Source of the DNA: Varanus komodoensis | Lineage: Eukaryota; Chordata; Lepidosauria; Squamata; Varanidae | NCBI RefSeq assembly: GCF_004798865.1 | Contig: NW_025336598.1 | Location: 37,044,769 to 37,108,768 of the forward strand | Direction: 5' to 3' | Length of the DNA: 64,000 nt | Notes under the pieces: model-generated | Seen by the model: the letters and a program-made list of their open reading frames with translations, nothing else | The model's database searches: none | Told to the model about the DNA's origin: nothing | Program-made: the position numbers and the translations under genes | Shown here: in pieces, positions 60,401 to 64,000 of the stretch | Layout: each line of letters starts with the position of its first letter | Position numbering within the stretch: the first letter of the stretch is position 1

Positions 60401-63400
60401 AAATATGCAGAAAATTGGCTAGGGTTTTACTGTCCATGAAAGTCCACAGCTCCTGTTAGATGCTATAAGTCACAGATGCCGTGTGGCCATCCAATGAGAC
60501 AACTGGATTATCAGCATTTGCAGACTGTGAGCCGAGTTCTTTAAGTTCAGTGGCCCTGCCCAAAACAGGTCAAATGCCATCTTAAACTAACTCCAACTAG
60601 GTCCACACACCACTTTGATTGTTCTGTGTTATCACCTTATTAACCATAGTAAATAAGCTTGTAGTTTCTCTACAAGTTGCTACTACTTTTTGAATTAACT
60701 TAATTATTGGGCTAGGATGCATTAAAGTTGACACGAGTCATTGTAAAATCAATAAACCTGAATTCTCAAAACAGCACTTAATTAACTTTCAGTGCAGCAG
60801 AACAGTGATTTCATGCTGTATATCCACAGAACAGCATTTCTTCAGAGGAAATAAAAGGTTCTAACACGAGTAGTAAACATTCATTTCTAGCTTTAAAAAA
60901 TTGAAGCAGATGCTACAGAAAGATTATATTTTTTTTGTAATTGCCTCATTTCAAGAACTGGCTTTCTCCATCAGAACCCACTAAACTGTGAGATGATATT
61001 TAGGAGCCTTGCTCCATACCACACGGTAGGAAGCAAAGTCATCTGCAACAAAGCACACAGCTCCCACAACTGTGCTCTACGGAGTGCAATATGACCTTCC
61101 GCAAGTGTGGAATGGGCTCGCTGCCTGGCCTATCAATGGATTGTGTACAGCCATTTGTTCTGAAAGATACTGAGCAATGCGGATTATTTCTAGATTGCTT
61201 ATGGAGTAGGAAAGAGTTTTCCTGCAGTTTTAGGTAGCTTTTATGGTTCTGGAGATTCGAATGAGTGTGAGGCAGGGTGGGCAGAAGGTAGGTCTGAATC
61301 TACTGGTAGGTCTGCAGTAAAATGGCAAAGAATTCTGATGTTCCACTCATTCATAATGGCAATTACAAAAAAGACTCCCCCAGCTTCAGATTACACTGCT
61401 GAAATGAAGAAAATTTAGGGAACCCAGGTGGATGTGTGAAAGGACTGTGAAGCCCATTCAACTCTGAGGTTCCAGTTTTTAAAAACGGCATACACCTTGC
61501 AAACCTGAACTCTACCCAGCCCTCATGGAAGTGAATAAAAGATGTAACAGGAATGTTTAAAAAATTCTCCTTAATGAGAAAGGAGGTTTTCCTAACAGAG
61601 CTTAATCCATTATTTCCATCTACCTTTGACTAAGGCTGCAATCCTTGAAGAACATGTCATTCAGTGAAAACACATCTGAGTAAACATGGGATAAAAGTAG
61701 GCTGACAGACCCATCCTATTAGAATCTGCAGATGAGGCTAGGCTGTCTTCCAGCTAATGGGAATTCTGTACACTCCTGCTTCTTATATTATACACATTGG
61801 TGAACAGCATTTAAATCTTACACTAACTCATAGCTTGTTTATACTTACAGTCCCAACAAGCATACACTATGCTTGACCACTATGATGTTCCACACATAAG
61901 ACATTTGCATTGCACTTACAATGCAAACCAGCACTAAAGCTCAGTGTCTCTACACAGGGCCAACCACTGCCACTCACAGACACTACGCTGGCATGAAGAA
62001 CATCCTCTTGAATGGGTTGGCTAATTCGGAAACCTACACACAATTTAAACAGCACATTAAATCGTCGAGCAGCACCTCACAAAATTACTTTTTTAGCAGT
62101 CACCATGAGAGATCTCAAAAGTCTTGAATGAATACAAAAGGGGAGGATGCAAAAGGAACAGCTTAGGTAAGTCCACAATTAAACTAAAATGAGCAAGTGG
62201 GTTCAAATAAATTAGTTATTTACAGGAGATAAGGCTCTCTTATGCTGATATCAAGTCTTCCAAAGCTGTAATTCCTATTTGATCTGAAATCTACGACCGT
62301 AAGGCTTTCTGTGTGAGATCTTTCAGATAACTTGGCCCCAAAATGATTGAAGTTCAGTATCAGCACATAAAATTGTGCCTAGAACTGTACCAGCAACCAC
62401 TGCAATATGGGATGCACTACCTGTCCCAACCACCCCAACCCCACTAACACCTGGGCAACCCACTGAATCTTCCCATGATTTAAGCACTTGCCGGAATGCA
62501 GGCATGGGGTCCATCTCTGGCACGTCCTGTCTGTGAAATAGCAATGCTCAGAGGCAGAAAGTTCCCGTTCAGTACCGCACCTTCTTCTCTGGATCATCCT
62601 TTTTATTTTCACCCTCCACTCTTAAACTGACTCATTCTAAATATCCATATTCTTTCTCCTCTGAATTTCACCAAAAAAAAAGTATCCTTTAAAAGAGTGT
62701 GACTGACCTTCAATCTGCTATGAGCCAAAAAAAGGTATCCCCACAAGAAGGTGCATTCTGCAAGTATGCTAGTCATAAAAAGCATAACACAGCGGTAAAT
62801 GGGGATCACCCATCTATTTTATGCACTGGCATCTCAGTGCCAGATCTGTGGAGGGTGTGCTCCAATTTACTGGGAACAGATGGGGAATGAGCGACTGAAG
62901 AGGAGCTGCTCTCTTGCCAGGGGTAGGCAGGTGCAGGCATACTCAGTCAGCTTAAGCTTGGTAAGCAACCAAAGGTATTGTGTGAGAACCTCTACCCAGA
63001 GCTTTGATGCCTAGTAGGGAGATACAGATTCTCTTTGAGTCTAGCCCAACTCACCCAAGTCAAAGCTTTGAGATGCCAAACAATGGTAACATAACCTGCC
63101 CTTCCAAAAGGACAGTGTAGAACTTAGTGGCCATTTTAGATTATATGCCCATAGTAAGCAACATACATGTGACTTAAAGTTTACACTAACTGTATTTGTC
63201 CCAATGTGTTATTCCCCCTCTCCTTTCAAATTCCAGACTCAACAGCATGTTTTGTTATTGTTGCTGTCAAAAGAAGAATGGCAGTTCATTATATATGCAA
63301 ATAAAAGGATGCTATTAAGACTAGAAATGTTTGTGCAGTGTAACTTGACTTTCATCAGCCTTTACAACGTGTACACACTGGATCATCTGAGGCATGAAAA

Positions 63401-63661
63401 ACTACAAATATTATGTGACCTATTTCCCACGCAGAACAAAATTCCAATACTGAATATAGTTAATTCTCAGGTTATGAAAGTCTGGCTTATGAACAATTCA
63501 TTTATGAATGCACAGACTGCCACAACCCTATATGAATATTGCTAGCCATGAATATCTCTAGGGAACTATGCAGAGAGGTTCACAAAGGTTTGCCATGCAG
63601 ATACGAAGGCCCTCAGCTGCTACAAGGCCATGTATGATAAGAACAAGATGGCTGTACAAAC

Positions 63662-64000
63662 AACCCTGACTCTCTAGCACCAGGTCCACCTCCATCATCA
63701 ACAGCTAACGTTAGGCTTAATGTTGCCTCAAGAATGTTCTAAACCAGGGGTCTCAAACTCGCGGCCCGTGGGCCACTTGCCAGGACGGGTGGGGCACAGG
63801 GGAGAGGCCCTGCGGCCTTCAAAGCACCGGTGGCACCCGGCCAGCCTCCGGGAGTGGACACGGGATGAGCGGCCCACCACCACTGTGGTGGTGGGATACT
63901 TGATGTGGCCCAGCCTCACCCAGACTCTACTGCCAGTGGCCCTCAGGTCAGTTGAGTCTGAGACCCCTGTTCTAAACTGTTTGAAGAACTTCTTCTTTTA
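63662..64000 (+). repeat. Dispersed repeat, copy carrying a hAT insertion
   Basis: ctagcaccaggtccacctcc, gttaggcttaatgttgcctc and, after the hAT element, ctgtttgaagaacttcttct match the copy at 19455-19600. The insertion splits it at ttctaaac. Confidence 0.8.
63745..63969. mobile_element. Non-autonomous hAT element (225 bp) with TIRs and 8-bp TSD
   Basis: The element begins caggggtctcaaactcgcgg and ends gagtctgagacccctg. The termini are inverted repeats matching at 15 of 16 positions (caggggtctcaaactc and caggggtctcagactc). It is flanked by the exact 8-bp duplication ttctaaac at 63737-63744 and 63970-63977, the hallmark length for hAT transposition. The interior is GC-rich (gcggcccgtgggccac, ggtggcacccggcc) with no transposase frame, so it is a MITE-like element. 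The near-perfect ends and exact target duplication suggest a fairly recent insertion compared with other repeats here. Confidence 0.93.

Larger units (their letters stand above)
1..64000 (-). other. GALNT13: GALNT13 gene body, internal part (4 exons and introns)
   Basis: The whole window lies inside one gene read right to left. Four exons with matching phases are joined by GT/AG introns of 29383, 2946 and 1311 bp, and partial introns reach both window edges. Family knowledge: GALNT13 is a Golgi type II membrane enzyme that starts mucin-type O-glycosylation by moving GalNAc from UDP-GalNAc to Ser/Thr; in mammals it is expressed mainly in the nervous system. The paralogue GALNT1 was considered. 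The choice rests on GALNT13-type residues such as [16 protein letters not shown] and LENYVKNL, where GALNT1 has PDNLPTTS and SPRHMIEE. No promoter, first exon or 3' end is in the window, so regulation cannot be read here. Confidence 0.95.
38137..64000 (-). other. GALNT13: GALNT13 intron, partial (right window edge)
   Basis: This is the intron upstream of the stem exon; its acceptor is TTTTGTTACAG and its donor lies outside. I searched the minus strand for the first coding exon (a short cytosolic tail and membrane anchor ending near LLPALRA) and did not find it. Stretches with no recognised gene or repeat: 38140-39420, 41600-42370, 43200-46150, 47900-48240, 48400-50670, 51000-54000, 55450-59760 and 60480-63650. 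Scattered LINE, SINE-like and DNA-transposon remnants are listed separately. Confidence 0.8.

Noticed and set aside
61867-62612. Minus-strand frames such as DVPEMDPMPAFRQVLKSW
   Set aside because: Composition is somewhat protein-like, but there is no known motif, no splice signal pattern and no continuity between the frames.
63728-63919. GC-rich minus-strand frame at the right edge
   Set aside because: It lies inside the hAT element and its flank; the element is too short to encode a transposase.
1-64000. Bacterial-type systems (operons, CRISPR, toxin-antitoxin, phage)
   Set aside because: Split exons with GT/AG introns and vertebrate transposons show this is animal nuclear DNA; no regularly spaced repeat array is present.

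Overview
The window is animal nuclear DNA, most likely from a squamate reptile (lizard or snake). It has split exons with canonical GT/AG splice sites, about 1% coding content, and a repeat load typical of squamates: BovB/RTE LINE, L2/CR1-like LINEs and their 3' tails, a CR1-type fragment, a mariner relic, a small hAT element and many microsatellites. The species cannot be fixed from the sequence.

The only host gene I can support is GALNT13 (polypeptide N-acetylgalactosaminyltransferase 13) on the minus strand. Four consecutive internal coding exons are present, in transcription order 38136-37968, 8584-8418, 5471-5264 and 3952-3782. Their phases fit together without a gap (2+55 codons+2, 1+55+1, 2+68+2, 1+56+2). 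They encode a continuous stretch of about 237 residues: the lumenal stem, then the first half of the GT-A catalytic domain with the metal-binding D-x-H motif. The first coding exon (cytosolic tail and membrane anchor) lies beyond position 64000. The rest of the catalytic domain and the ricin-type lectin domain lie before position 1. The introns inside the window are 1311, 2946 and 29383 bp, flanked by partial introns of at least 3781 bp (left) and 25864 bp (right).

Everything else is intronic. From left to right: 1-8.4 kb holds antisense L2-like fragments and a BovB 3' end. 8.6-24.8 kb is mostly unrecognised sequence with an internally deleted mariner (14.76-15.29 kb) and isolated LINE tails. 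24.9-31.7 kb is the repeat-dense core: two L2-like LINEs tail to tail, one interrupted by a roughly 440-bp insertion, then a chain of foldback inverted repeats. 33.6-37.0 kb has a pair of 320-350 bp direct repeats and a possible old LTR-type remnant. 38.1-64.0 kb has scattered L2-like fragments, a pair of related SINE-like repeats, LINE tails, a perfect 18-bp-stem hairpin, and at the right edge a 225-bp hAT element with an exact 8-bp target duplication. A related host repeat near 19.5 kb lacks this insertion and so preserves the empty site.

I found no convincing second gene, RNA gene, CRISPR array or new multi-gene system. The open frames outside the four exons look like chance frames or transposon relics. 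The most informative observations concern the repeats: the hAT filled/empty site pair, the tail-to-tail LINEs, the foldback chain and the BovB copy.
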